DNA of 64,000 nucleotides from Bradyrhizobium sp. CB1717 (lineage in GTDB: Bacteria; Pseudomonadota; Alphaproteobacteria; Rhizobiales; Xanthobacteraceae): positions 620,001 to 684,000 of the forward strand of contig NZ_CP121666.1 of the NCBI RefSeq assembly GCF_029714325.1. The letters are read 5' to 3'. Below, one piece after another: positions 1 to 8,430 of this stretch. A program made the translations under genes and the position numbers. The notes under the pieces were generated by a model. It ran no database searches, had not been told where the DNA came from, and worked only from the letters and a program-made list of their open reading frames with translations. Within the stretch, counting starts at the first letter, position 1. Every line of letters starts with the position of its first letter.

Positions 1-726
1 GCCGTGACGACCGACCAGATCACCGGCTCGATCGGCCAGACCTCGCGCCTCGCGCTCGTCATCGGCAATGGACATTATCCCGACGCCAGTGCGCCGCTGA
101 CGCAGTCGATCAACGACGCCCGCGCGCTGTCCTCGTCGCTGCGCAAGAGCGGCTTTGACGTCGACATGGTGGAAGACGCGACCAAGGACGACATGGTCCG
201 CGCCGTCAATCGCCTGAAGTCCCGGATCAAGCGCGACACCGTCGTCATGCTGTTCTTCGGCGGCTTCGGCGTGCAGGCGGGCCGCGAGAGCTACATGCTG
301 CCGGTCGATGCCGTGATCTGGAAGGAAAGCGACGTTCGTCGCCACGGCGTCTCCATCGAAGGCGTGCTCGAGATGATGAAGGAGCAGGGCGCCAAGGCCA
401 AGCTCGTCGTCGTCGACGCCTCCCGCCGCAATCCCTACGAGCGCCGCTTCCGTTCCTACAGCCACGGCCTCGCGCCGATCAGCGCGCCCGACAATGCGCT
501 GATCCTCTCCTCGGCCTCGCCCGGCAAGGTCGTCGACGACGGCAAGGGCGAGCACAGCGTGCTGGTCGGCGAGCTGCTCGGCAATCTCAATGCGCAGAGC
601 GGCAGCGCCGAAGCCGTCTTCAACAAGACCCGCGTCGCCATCTCCCGCGCTTCCGAAGGCGGCCAGGTCCCGACCGTGTCGTCCTCGCTGCTCGAAGACG
701 TGCAGTTCGACCAGGCCGGCGGCTAG
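1..726 (+). CDS. Caspase-fold (peptidase C14-like) protein, catalytically dead, probably 5'-truncated by the window edge
   Basis: The first in-frame start is a GTG at position 4, giving 240 residues, but the frame is open to base 1 and no signal peptide is present, so the true start probably lies upstream. The protein matches the bacterial caspase-like fold: a first strand RLALVIGNGHYP (residues 15-26), a second core FFGGFGVQ and a third core VVVDASRRNP. Active members carry His in the GHG motif and Cys in DACR. Here these are Phe88 and Ser140, so no cysteine protease activity is expected. It closely resembles the caspase part of the larger protein at 27.9-29.5 kb but has no TPR tail. A scaffold or regulatory role is inference. 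The fold call is secure; the function is unknown. Confidence 0.8.
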   Translation, partial: AVTTDQITGSIGQTSRLALVIGNGHYPDASAPLTQSINDARALSSSLRKSGFDVDMVEDATKDDMVRAVNRLKSRIKRDTVVMLFFGGFGVQAGRESYMLPVDAVIWKESDVRRHGVSIEGVLEMMKEQGAKAKLVVVDASRRNPYERRFRSYSHGLAPISAPDNALILSSASPGKVVDDGKGEHSVLVGELLGNLNAQSGSAEAVFNKTRVAISRASEGGQVPTVSSSLLEDVQFDQAGG

Positions 727-754
727 TTTTTCTCGCGGCAACCGTAGCTCTCGC

Positions 755-843
755 AGGGTGGGCAAAGGCGCAACGCGCCGTGCCCACATCTTTCCAACAT
801 CTCGATAGAAGACGTGGGCACGCTTCGCTTTGCCCACCCTACG
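755..843. repeat. Dispersed palindromic repeat, GGGTGGGCAAA family
   Basis: The arms AGGGTGGGCAAA (755-766) and TTTGCCCACCCT (829-840) form a long imperfect hairpin. Copies of the same family lie at 6512-6593 and 39195-39274. It fills the gap after the caspase-like gene. Confidence 0.8.
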
Positions 844-876
844 ATGATGTGCACGTAGGCCCGTCTGCCTCTCCAC

Positions 877-963
877 CGTCATTGCGAGGAGCTCTTGCGA
901 CGAAGCAATCCAGGATCCCTCCGCGGAGAGATTCTGGATTGCTTCGCTTCGCTCGCAATGACG
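877..963. repeat. Dispersed palindromic repeat, CGTCATTGCGAG family
   Basis: The ends read CGTCATTGCGAG and CTCGCAATGACG and are inverted copies, with GAAGCAATCC/GGATTGCTTC inner arms. A second copy is at 39313-39399, also next to a GGGTGGGCAAA element. Confidence 0.8.
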
Positions 964-973
964 ATCGTGGCTG

Positions 974-1867
974 CTACTTCGCCGCTTCCGCGCTCGCCAT
1001 CGCCGGGCGGACGGGGTCGCCTTCGCGCAAGAGCGCGCCGGCGCGGGCGACGACCACGTCGCCTTCGTTGAGGCCGTCGCGGACCTCGATATTGCCGCCG
1101 GACATCAACCCGATCTCGACGCGCTTGGTCTCGACGCGGTTGCGGCGGATCACCTGCACCACGGTGCCGGCGGACGAATACTGCACGGCGGTGAGCGGCA
1201 CCGCGACGTTGCAGCTCTGGCCGGTCTTGATCAGCGCGCGCCCGCTCGCGTTCAGCAGCAGCCGCTTCTGCGAGGAGATGCCGATATAGACCATGCCCTG
1301 CTGGATGTTCGGCTCGACGGTCGGCCCGATGCGGCGCACCTTGCCCTCGAGGTCGCCGGCGCCGGCGATACGCACGGTCGCCGGCTGATTGACGGCGAGC
1401 TTGCGCATGTCGGTGGTCGCGACCAGGCCGACGAGATCGTATTCGCTGCGCGCCACGATGGTGAACAGCGCCTCGCCCTTGGCCGAGGCGAGATTGCCGA
1501 TCTGCGCCGTGGAGGTCGCGATCACGCCCGCCACGGGCGCCGTGACCTGAAGCGTGCCGCCTTCGGGCAGCGCGAGGCGCGCCAGCACCTGGCCGGCCGT
1601 GGTGGTGTCGCCGGCTTCCGCCAGCACCTCGGTCACCTTCAGGCCCGGACGTTCGGGCCGCACCGAGGTTTCCTCGCGCGCGATGATGGTGCCGGTGGCC
1701 TCGACGATGTCGGAGAAGCAGGATTTCGCGACCTTGAGCACCGTGACCGCCGGCCCTTTGGGCGCATCGTCCTCGGCGGCAGGCGCGCCTTGCACGCCGA
1801 GGACGAACACTCCGGCGATGGCGGCGGGAAACAGGCTTCGAACGACGGAACGGGGCAAATGACGCAT
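974..1867 (-). CDS. Periplasmic adaptor (membrane fusion protein, HlyD/RND type), orphan
   Basis: This 297-residue exported protein starts at an ATG at 1867 followed by a typical signal peptide (MRHLPRSVVRS, then a hydrophobic core ending near APAAE). An in-frame extension upstream lacks a ribosome site and reads like non-coding sequence. The body has the barrel-sandwich/lipoyl pattern of adaptor proteins (TSVRPERPGLKVTEVLAEAGD, then VTAPVAGVIA) and ends in a beta-barrel and membrane-proximal region with GLNEGDVVV. It is clearly related to the adaptor at 26.0-26.9 kb, sharing CFSD near the start of the mature part, and lacks a long coiled-coil hairpin. No inner-membrane pump gene lies beside it, so its partner is not known. 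It probably links a pump to an outer-membrane channel. Confidence 0.82.
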   Translation of the reverse strand: MRHLPRSVVRSLFPAAIAGVFVLGVQGAPAAEDDAPKGPAVTVLKVAKSCFSDIVEATGTIIAREETSVRPERPGLKVTEVLAEAGDTTTAGQVLARLALPEGGTLQVTAPVAGVIATSTAQIGNLASAKGEALFTIVARSEYDLVGLVATTDMRKLAVNQPATVRIAGAGDLEGKVRRIGPTVEPNIQQGMVYIGISSQKRLLLNASGRALIKTGQSCNVAVPLTAVQYSSAGTVVQVIRRNRVETKRVEIGLMSGGNIEVRDGLNEGDVVVARAGALLREGDPVRPAMASAEAAK

Positions 1868-2054
1868 TGGAAATTCCACTGGGGCGATGCCTCCAACCGA
1901 TAGCAGATGGCGGGAGCCCGGACTACGGCAGCGTTGTCCCAGAGCGGGATGCCACGCCGCCCGGGCTGGCGCGGCAAGTCCTTGATTAGTCGCGGAATTG
2001 GGAAACAGGTTCGCTATCGGCCAAGCCGGTCCCAAGGGGGCCAAAGGGGACGGC

Positions 2055-2225
2055 TCAGCTCCGGCGATCGCCGAGCAGCCTGCCGGTGGAACGGTCGATC
2101 AGGTGCAGGCGCGTGCAGGCCGGGCAGGGGACGGACACGTGCGTGCCCTCGGCTGGCGCGTCGCCGAGCCGATGCTGCACGTTCATGCCGGTCTGCGGGC
2201 ACTTGAAGAGGATATGGCGGTCCAT
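2055..2225 (-). CDS. Small putative zinc-ribbon protein, 56 residues
   Basis: This short reading frame begins with MDRHILFKCPQTGMNV and ends with CPACTRLHLIDRSTGRLLGDR. A single Cys in the first knuckle and a CPAC knuckle 30 residues later resemble a degenerate zinc ribbon. Third codon positions are almost all G or C, as in neighbouring genes, which supports real coding. A second in-frame ATG at 2234 is an alternative start, and no strong ribosome site is visible at either. It is transcribed in the same direction as the adaptor gene downstream and may share its transcript. The function is unknown. Confidence 0.6.
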   Translation of the reverse strand: MDRHILFKCPQTGMNVQHRLGDAPAEGTHVSVPCPACTRLHLIDRSTGRLLGDRRS

Positions 2226-2294
2226 GACCGCCATATGATGGCAATGCAGGATCCTGCGAAATTGCGGATGATTACGTAGGTCGGTCGCAGGCCC

Positions 2295-3434
2295 TCACGG
2301 CAGGCTCAAAAACTCCACCCAGTTCGGCTTCTTACCGGTGGGGTAGGATTTCAGCTTCGCCAGCGCGCCGCTCGACTGGTCGATCGCATAGACCGTCATG
2401 CCGTCGGAGAGCTCGCCGACCGCGGCAAGGTAGCGCCCGCTGGGATCGATGTTGAAGCCGCGCGGCTGCTTCTCGGTGGGCACGCTGCCGATCGTGGTCA
2501 GCTTGCCGGTGGCCGCATCGACCTTGTAGGCGGCGATCGTGTTCGTGGTGCGCTCGGAGGCGTAGAGGAAGCGTCCGTCCGGCGTGATGTGGATGTCGGC
2601 GGCCCAAGGCTTCTTATCAGAATCCTTTCCGGAAAACCCTTCAGGCAGCGCGGTGGTGCGCTGGATCTCGTCCCATGCGCCGCTCCTGGCTTCATAGTTG
2701 AACGCGGCCACATCGCCGTTCAGCTCGTGGAGGAGATAGACGAACTTGCCGTTGGGGTGGAATACGAAGTGCCGCGGCCCCGATTTTTCCGGCACCTTGT
2801 AGGCCGGCGGATCGCTCGGCGTGAGCGCACCGGTGGTGGGCTCGAACGCAAAGCTCAGCACCTGGTCGGAGCCGAGATTGGTCGCGAACACGAAACGATT
2901 GTCGGGCGAGGGCAGGAAGGCGTGCGCGTTCAGCCCGGTCGGGATCACCTGGGTCGGCGCGGCCACCACGCCGTTCGCTCCAAGCGGATTCACGGCGACC
3001 TTGTTGCCGCCATAGGAGGCGCTGAACAGCACCTTGCCGCCGCGGTCGGTGGCGATGTTCGCCATGCTGTCGGCGAGCGGCCCGTTGCCGATATGGCTGA
3101 GCTGACCGGTCTTGGGATCGATCGAAAAGCTCACCGCCTGGAACGGCTGCGAGCGCACGCCGGCAATCAGCACGCGGTGGTCGGGCGTGATCGCGAGCGG
3201 CGTCGAGGAGCCCGGCTTCTCCACACCGGTGAAGGCGGCGGTCTGCACCGGTGTCATCTCGCCGTTCTCGGCCAGCTTGAACACGCTGATGTCGTTGCTG
3301 TCGGCATTGCCGACATAGGCGAAGGTCTCGGCCATGCCGGCACGGGCTCCCAAGGTAAGGGCAAGAAAGGTGAGAGTGGTGGCGATCGCAGCGCGGGGCG
3401 TTTTGGACGCGATGCGGCGGGTCGGACTCGACAT
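2295..3434 (-). CDS. Exported beta-propeller, lactonase/6-phosphogluconolactonase-like
   Basis: The 379-residue protein starts at the ATG at 3434, preceded by GAGGAG at good spacing. It has an N-terminal signal peptide (basic start, hydrophobic stretch, cleavage near AGMAE). The mature part consists of repeated propeller blades, with recurring phrases of the type FAYVGNADSNDISVFKL, RFVFATNLGSDQVLSF and RFLYASERTTNTIAAYKV, about seven in all. This is the lactonase family (PF10282) that includes cytosolic 6-phosphogluconolactonase and carboxy-cis,cis-muconate cyclase. Export to the periplasm argues against a pentose phosphate role, and the substrate cannot be read from the sequence. An imperfect dyad about 90 bases upstream (3524-3542) could be a regulator site. 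Confidence 0.8.
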   Translation of the reverse strand: MSSPTRRIASKTPRAAIATTLTFLALTLGARAGMAETFAYVGNADSNDISVFKLAENGEMTPVQTAAFTGVEKPGSSTPLAITPDHRVLIAGVRSQPFQAVSFSIDPKTGQLSHIGNGPLADSMANIATDRGGKVLFSASYGGNKVAVNPLGANGVVAAPTQVIPTGLNAHAFLPSPDNRFVFATNLGSDQVLSFAFEPTTGALTPSDPPAYKVPEKSGPRHFVFHPNGKFVYLLHELNGDVAAFNYEARSGAWDEIQRTTALPEGFSGKDSDKKPWAADIHITPDGRFLYASERTTNTIAAYKVDAATGKLTTIGSVPTEKQPRGFNIDPSGRYLAAVGELSDGMTVYAIDQSSGALAKLKSYPTGKKPNWVEFLSLP

Positions 3435-3523
3435 GGGCGTTCTCCTCGGGACCAAGTGTTGTCGTTTTGCCGGAGAGGATAGCGGGCAGCCGGTTGCCGC
3501 ACCAAATTCCAATTGAGATTGAT

Positions 3524-3542
3524 CGATACCGAAATTGTATCG
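3524..3542. promoter_or_regulatory. Candidate operator dyad upstream of the beta-propeller gene
   Basis: CGATAC (3524-3529) and GTATCG (3537-3542) are exact inverted repeats in an AT-rich stretch. An overlapping ACCGA/TCGGT pair shares the same bases. It lies between the propeller gene start and a small membrane protein gene. The binding protein is unknown. Confidence 0.3.
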
Positions 3543-3557
3543 GTCGCACGGGTGTGG

Positions 3558-3695
3558 CTATCGCACCGCCGCCGTCAAATTGCGGGAGGGCAGATGCGGG
3601 CCGGCCGGGCGGTCCGGCGGCCCGAGCACGGTCCACACCGCGACCGCGAGCAGGGTGCAAGTCAGAATCGTCCAGGCGACCAGTCGTTTTCGCAT
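3558..3695 (-). CDS. Small single-span membrane protein, 45 residues
   Basis: The frame opens with MRKRLVAWTILTCTLLAVAVW, a positively charged start followed by one hydrophobic helix (about residues 5-24), and ends in a proline-rich hydrophilic tail. The TAG stop is at 3558-3560. Codon use is GC-rich in the third position. No clear ribosome site is seen, so confidence is moderate. It reads in the same direction as the propeller gene, about 120 bases upstream of it. Its function is unknown. Confidence 0.45.
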   Translation of the reverse strand: MRKRLVAWTILTCTLLAVAVWTVLGPPDRPAGPHLPSRNLTAAVR

Positions 3696-3839
3696 CAGGC
3701 CAAACCCCGTCCGTCAAATGCTTGCGGCGACGCACGCTGGCCATCGTGCACTGCAACCCGCGACGATCCTATGAACTCGTTCACAGGCGAAAGCAGGGCA
3801 ATGCAAGCGAACCAATGTCGCGCACAGGCATTAACCGGC

Positions 3840-4016
3840 ATGCCCCGCGAAAACGATCTCGAAGGCAAGCCCGACATGGGCGGCAAGCATGGTGGTCAGG
3901 CCGGCCAGCCCAAGCTGCCGCCGCGCCCGCACGAAGGCCCGCGCGATGAGGATGTCGTGGCAAAGCGCCACACCGGTCAAACCGATCGTGCATCGCCGCC
4001 GACCAAATCCAAATAG
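3840..4016 (+). CDS. Small hydrophilic protein, 58 residues
   Basis: From the ATG at 3840 the frame encodes a Gly-, Lys- and Pro-rich hydrophilic peptide (MPRENDLEGKPDMGGKHGG near the start, ASPPTKSK at the end). Codon choice is strongly GC3 from this ATG onward but not before it, which is why the upstream ATGs at 3771 and 3801 were not chosen. It has no membrane segment and no recognised domain; it is probably a disordered small protein. A weak AGG lies about 12 bases upstream. Confidence 0.45.
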   Translation: MPRENDLEGKPDMGGKHGGQAGQPKLPPRPHEGPRDEDVVAKRHTGQTDRASPPTKSK

Positions 4017-4043
4017 CGCCTCGCCCGCGCTGAACTCGCGTCA

Positions 4044-4068
4044 GGAACGGCAGCCTCGCCTTGTCGTT
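4044..4068 (+). promoter_or_regulatory. Consensus EcfG (general stress) promoter
   Basis: GGAAC (4044-4048), a 16-base spacer and CGTT (4065-4068) match the known alphaproteobacterial EcfG promoter pattern exactly. Transcription would begin near 4075, about 40 bases before the 40-codon gene at 4113. Confidence 0.7.
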
Positions 4069-4112
4069 ACCCTGATCCCGCAGGCGAAGGACACCAAAAC
4101 GGAGGGTGGCAC

Positions 4113-4235
4113 GTGTTTTGGATTTATTGGGACACCGCCTGGTCGATCATCATCAGCGGCATCATGTTCACCACCATCGTCACGCATCCCGACGCCGAGT
4201 TCGCCGAGGTCCGTGCCGCCAAGCAGGTGAAATGA
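4113..4235 (+). CDS. Small membrane protein, 40 residues, predicted EcfG target
   Basis: A GTG start at 4113 is preceded by a strong GGAGGG ribosome site. The peptide begins MFWIYWDTAWSIIISGIMF, a single aromatic-rich hydrophobic segment (about residues 2-23), followed by a charged tail (HPDAEFAEVRAAKQVK). The consensus EcfG promoter 45 bases upstream, the ribosome site and the coding-like codon use together make this a convincing small gene. Its role is unknown; a membrane stress peptide is inference from the promoter. Confidence 0.65.
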   Translation: MFWIYWDTAWSIIISGIMFTTIVTHPDAEFAEVRAAKQVK

Positions 4236-4393
4236 GCCGATCCCGCTTCAGGCTTTCATCTCCGTAGCTCGGTCTGCGTAGTTCGGCCTTGGCCGGCTCG
4301 CCCCCCGTGGGCGGTGGACGCATTTGGTGAACCAATTCTTAGGGGGCGACCGGTATTTTTCTGCATCTTTTCCGCAGAGGCCCGGCACTCCCA

Positions 4394-6493
4394 ATGGCAT
4401 TGTTCGGCAATCCCTCCATTCGTTCCGTTCTCGGCGCCATCATCGGCGTCCTCGGCTTGTTCCTGGTCGGGCAGCTCGCGACCGGTCTGTTGGGGGCCAT
4501 TGAGCGCAACGGCGCCGCGCAGAAGGTCGAGCGTTTCGCCAGCACGGACCAGCAACTGTTTGCGACGCTGCTCGGTTTCCGGCTCGAACGCGGCACCTTC
4601 TTGTCGGCGCTGGTCGCGGACGCGCCGGCCAATGCCAACGCCGATAACCGCATCGCCACCAACCGGCAGTTGTCGGAAGCCGCCTACAAAAGCGTGCTCG
4701 AGCGTCTCGATGGCGTGTCCGATCCGCGTCTCGCCGGTGCCCTCCGCAAGCTCGTCGCGATCCATGACGCGCTCGTGCCGCTGCGGCCCAAGGCGGAGGC
4801 CGCCATTCACCAGACCAAGGCGGAGCGTGATCCGAAAGTCGGCGACGAATTCCGCAAGGCCGCGCAGGATTATCTCGACGCGATCCTGGCCCTGACCGCC
4901 GAGCTCGAGAACGCACTCAAGCTCACCGATCCCGTGGTCGATCATCTGCTCGCCGTGAAGCAGTCGGCCTGGGCCGCGCGCAATTTCGGCGGCCTCGTCG
5001 CCATCCGCCTGGAAGCTGCGGCCGCGAGCGGCAAGCCCTGGAGTGCTGCCGACATGGTCGGCGCAGCCGAGGACACCGGCCGCGCCAAGCAGGCCTGGAG
5101 CCAGGTGCTCGACGCAGCCGCGCGCGCTGATGCGCCGGCAAGCCTCACCGACGTCATCGCGCGCTCGAAGCAGGGCGAGGCCGCGGCCATGACCGAGCGC
5201 CAGCAGGGCTTCATCAAGGCGCTGAGCAACAACCAGACCATCGACATCAAGATCGAGGATCTGTCGAAGCTCAACACCGCCCTCCTCAATGCCAGCGTCG
5301 AGGCCGGCCAGGCCGCGCTCGCCGAGATGGTCGCCCGCGCCGGGCAGCAGATGACGTCGGCGAAATGGAGCCTCGCGCTCGACGGCGGCATGATGCTGGT
5401 TGCGCTCGCCATCACAGTGTTCGGCTTCATCCTCGTCAACCGCCGCGTCAGCACGCCGATCCGCAAGATGACGCAGGCCATGGGCCGCCTCGCCGAACGC
5501 GACTATGCGATCGAGCTCGCCGGCATCGAGCGCGGCGACGAGATCGGAGAGATGTCGCGCGCGGTCGCCGTGTTCAGGGAGAACATGATCACCGGCGACC
5601 GCCTCGCCGAGGAACAGGCCGCCGAGCAGGCGAAGAAGGAGCGGCGGCAGCTTGCTGTCGAACGCCTGATCGAACAGTTCGAGAAGACCGTGACGGAATC
5701 GCTGCACACGCTGGCCTCCGCCTCCGGCGAGCTGAACGCCACCGCGCAGTCGATGTCGTCGACCGCCGAGCAGGGCTCGTCCAAGGCCGCCTCGGTCGCA
5801 AGCCTCTCGGGCGATGCGTCCTCAAACGTTCAGACGGTTGCCGCCGCCACCGAGGAGCTCTCGGCCTCGATCAGCGAGATCAGCCGTCAGGTCGCCGAAT
5901 CCTCCAGCATTGCCGGTGCCGCTTCGGCCGAAGCCGACCGCACCAATGCCGAGGTGCAGGCGCTGGCCGATGCCGCGCAGCGCATCGGCGATGTCGTCGC
6001 GCTGATCACCGGCATTGCCGAGCAGACCAATCTGCTCGCGCTCAACGCCACCATCGAGGCCGCGCGCGCCGGCGAGGCCGGCCGCGGCTTTGCGGTGGTC
6101 GCATCCGAAGTGAAGAACCTCGCCACGCAGACCGCGAAAGCGACCGAGGAGATCACCGGACAGGTTGCCGCGATCCAGGGCGCGACCCAATCCTCGGTGA
6201 CGGCCATCCGGTCGATCGGCTCCACCATCCAGCGGGTCAACGAGATCGCGGCCGCGATCGCGGCGGCCGTCGAGCAGCAGGGCGCCGCGACGCGCGAGAT
6301 CGCGCGCAACGTGCAGCAGGCTTCGCAAGGCACCAACGAGGTCTCGCGCCACATCTCCGGCGTCTCGCAAGCCGCCGGCCAGACCGGTGCTGCCGCCGGC
6401 GAGGTGCTGGATTCCGCAAAAATGCTGGCGCGCCTGTCGGATGATCTCAAGCGCGACGTCGACCGCTTCGTCGGGGATCTCCGGGCGGCGTAG
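4394..6493 (+). CDS. Methyl-accepting chemotaxis protein
   Basis: This 699-residue chemoreceptor has an N-terminal transmembrane helix (about residues 10-33), a long periplasmic helical sensor region with no named domain that I recognise, a second transmembrane helix (about 328-350), a HAMP domain (starting [11 protein letters not shown]) and a cytoplasmic signalling hairpin. The hairpin tip, [19 protein letters not shown] near residue 541, is the conserved CheA/CheW contact. No CheR-tethering pentapeptide is seen at the C terminus, which ends in DLRAA. No che genes are nearby, so it is an orphan receptor. The ligand is unknown. Confidence 0.93.
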   Translation: MALFGNPSIRSVLGAIIGVLGLFLVGQLATGLLGAIERNGAAQKVERFASTDQQLFATLLGFRLERGTFLSALVADAPANANADNRIATNRQLSEAAYKSVLERLDGVSDPRLAGALRKLVAIHDALVPLRPKAEAAIHQTKAERDPKVGDEFRKAAQDYLDAILALTAELENALKLTDPVVDHLLAVKQSAWAARNFGGLVAIRLEAAAASGKPWSAADMVGAAEDTGRAKQAWSQVLDAAARADAPASLTDVIARSKQGEAAAMTERQQGFIKALSNNQTIDIKIEDLSKLNTALLNASVEAGQAALAEMVARAGQQMTSAKWSLALDGGMMLVALAITVFGFILVNRRVSTPIRKMTQAMGRLAERDYAIELAGIERGDEIGEMSRAVAVFRENMITGDRLAEEQAAEQAKKERRQLAVERLIEQFEKTVTESLHTLASASGELNATAQSMSSTAEQGSSKAASVASLSGDASSNVQTVAAATEELSASISEISRQVAESSSIAGAASAEADRTNAEVQALADAAQRIGDVVALITGIAEQTNLLALNATIEAARAGEAGRGFAVVASEVKNLATQTAKATEEITGQVAAIQGATQSSVTAIRSIGSTIQRVNEIAAAIAAAVEQQGAATREIARNVQQASQGTNEVSRHISGVSQAAGQTGAAAGEVLDSAKMLARLSDDLKRDVDRFVGDLRAA

Positions 6494-6511
6494 TCAACAG
6501 GTCCGTAGTCC

Positions 6512-6593
6512 CGTAGGGTGGGCAAAGCGTAGCGTGCCCACCACGTCTAGATGGTGGGCACGGCGCGAAGAGCGCGCCTTTGCCCACCCTACG
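6512..6593. repeat. Dispersed palindromic repeat, GGGTGGGCAAA family
   Basis: It begins CGTAGGGTGGGCAAAGCG and ends with the inverted copy TTTGCCCACCCTACG. An inner GTGCCCACCA/TGGTGGGCAC pair adds to the hairpin. It lies between convergent genes. Confidence 0.85.
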
Positions 6594-6609
6594 AAACCGT
6601 CGCCGCAGT

Positions 6610-8307
6610 TCACTGCACCATCGCCGCAGCGATCTTCTCCGCCGTCATCAGCACCGGGAAATTGGTGTTGGCGCACGGCACCACCGGGAAGATCGAGGCG
6701 TCGACGACGCGCAGTCCCTGGATGCCCTTGACGCGGCCCTGGTTGTCCACCACCGCCATCGGATCGTCGGCCCGGCCCATGCGGCATGAGCAGGAGGCGT
6801 GCCAGACCCCGATGGTCGCCTTGCGCACGAAGGCTTCCAGCGCCTCGTCGTCGTTCATCACCTGGTCGAAGGTGAAGCCCTCGACCACGAAATTGTCGAT
6901 CAGATAGTGACGCAGTGCTGCCGGCCCGTCCATCAGCGTTGCGGCGATCTTGGTGAAGATCCTGTTCTTGGTGTTGACCACGCCGATCTTGCGGACCTTG
7001 TCGGTGTAGGCGGCCGGGAACGGCTTGTCCGTCACCTTCTTCACGATGTCGCTCATCTGAATGGCCGCCATCTTGCGGAAGCCGTCCATCAGGCGATCGA
7101 GATCGCGCCGATCAGACAAGAGATTGAACTCGACGATCGGTTCGGCTGTGGGGTCACGCGAGGCAAGCTTGACCTGTCCGGTCTCCGAATAGGTCTTGTT
7201 GACGAAGGTCAGCAGCGAGCCGATCTGCTCGCCGACCGCATGCCAGGCGGATTTGCTGAGCAGGACAACGAACATGTCGCCCTTCGGTACGCCGGCGAGG
7301 CCCGACGAATAGCGCAGGCCGAGCTGCATGTGGCGCCTGGTGTGCTCGTTCATGCGCGCGCCGCGGCGGACGAAGGACGACAGCGAGATCGAGGGATGGT
7401 CCATCAGCCGCTGGCCGACGCCCGGCAAGCCCGTCAGCACGGGAATGCCCAAATCCTTGAGATGGCCGACCGGTCCGATGCCGGCGCGCAGCAGATGTGC
7501 CGGTGAATGAATCGCGCCGCTGGAGAGGATGATCTCGCGTCCGCGGAATTCCTGCTCGCGTCCGTCGACCACGGCCTTCACGCCGACGCATTGCGTGCCT
7601 TCGAACAGCAGCTCCCTCACCTGCGTGTTGGTGGAGATCGTCAGGTTCGAGCGCTTGCGCGTGTCGCGATCGAGATAGCCCATCGCCGCCGAGACGCGTT
7701 GCTCGGCCTGGTTGGAATGCGTCACCGGGAAATAGCCGTCGACGAACTCGCCGTTCTGGTCCGGCACGAATTGATGGCCGGCCTGCTGGAAGGCGTCGGC
7801 GAATGCTTGCGAATGCCGCGTCCAGTGCTCCCTGGGAATTCTGCGCACCGGAATGCGGCCGTCCTTGCCGTGATACGGCCCGTCGAAATCGAGATCGCGC
7901 TCGACCTTCCTGAAGAAGGGCAGCACGTCGTTCCACCGCCAGCCCTCGGCGCCGCGCGCATCCCACTCGTCGTAGTCGGTCGGCGCGCCGCGATTGGCCA
8001 TCTGGCCGTTGATCGACGAGCCGCCGCCCAGCACGCGCGCCTGCTCGTACTTGCGCAAGGGCGGACGCGCTTCGTTCGGATTGTTGTGGCTGACGACCTG
8101 CGTCGTGACCTTGAGCTCGGTCCAGTGGAAGCGCGGGTCGAAATAGGCGGTGCCCGGATAGCTGTCCCTGATCTCGGCCGGCTCGTTGCCGGGTGGTGTG
8201 TCCTGTCCGGCCTCGCAGAGCAGGACCTTGTTGGCACTCTTCGCGGAGAGCCGGTGGGCCAGCACGGACCCCGCCGAGCCGCCGCCGACGATGATGTAGT
8301 CGTACAC
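6610..8307 (-). CDS. GMC-family FAD oxidoreductase (choline dehydrogenase-like)
   Basis: The 565-residue protein begins with the FAD Rossmann motif YDYIIVGGGSAGSVLAHRL. I chose the GTG at 8307 because GAGGA sits about 10 bases upstream; a longer TTG start at 8334 has no ribosome site. GMC signatures follow: GGGSSINGQMANRG (PROSITE GMC 1 region), SSGAIHSPAHLLRAGIGP (GMC 2) and the C-terminal catalytic region VWHASCSCRMG and VVDASIFP. The family oxidises alcohols or choline with FAD. It has no signal peptide, so it acts in the cytoplasm, and no betaine genes lie beside it, so the substrate is open. Confidence 0.9.
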   Translation of the reverse strand: MYDYIIVGGGSAGSVLAHRLSAKSANKVLLCEAGQDTPPGNEPAEIRDSYPGTAYFDPRFHWTELKVTTQVVSHNNPNEARPPLRKYEQARVLGGGSSINGQMANRGAPTDYDEWDARGAEGWRWNDVLPFFRKVERDLDFDGPYHGKDGRIPVRRIPREHWTRHSQAFADAFQQAGHQFVPDQNGEFVDGYFPVTHSNQAEQRVSAAMGYLDRDTRKRSNLTISTNTQVRELLFEGTQCVGVKAVVDGREQEFRGREIILSSGAIHSPAHLLRAGIGPVGHLKDLGIPVLTGLPGVGQRLMDHPSISLSSFVRRGARMNEHTRRHMQLGLRYSSGLAGVPKGDMFVVLLSKSAWHAVGEQIGSLLTFVNKTYSETGQVKLASRDPTAEPIVEFNLLSDRRDLDRLMDGFRKMAAIQMSDIVKKVTDKPFPAAYTDKVRKIGVVNTKNRIFTKIAATLMDGPAALRHYLIDNFVVEGFTFDQVMNDDEALEAFVRKATIGVWHASCSCRMGRADDPMAVVDNQGRVKGIQGLRVVDASIFPVVPCANTNFPVLMTAEKIAAAMVQ

Positions 8308-8430
8308 GATTGGCGCTTCCTCTTGTTCTTGCAAGAAGAAGCTAGCGTGGATTTATCGTGAGGTCACCTCACCGCAATCGTCGGTGCGCCATGAACGCCA
8401 CGAATGGCCCGCGGCATGTGAGCCCGGATC

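Noticed and set aside
4256..5707. Minus-strand open frame of 483 codons opposite the first chemoreceptor
   Set aside because: Antisense shadow; the plus strand carries complete MCP motifs.
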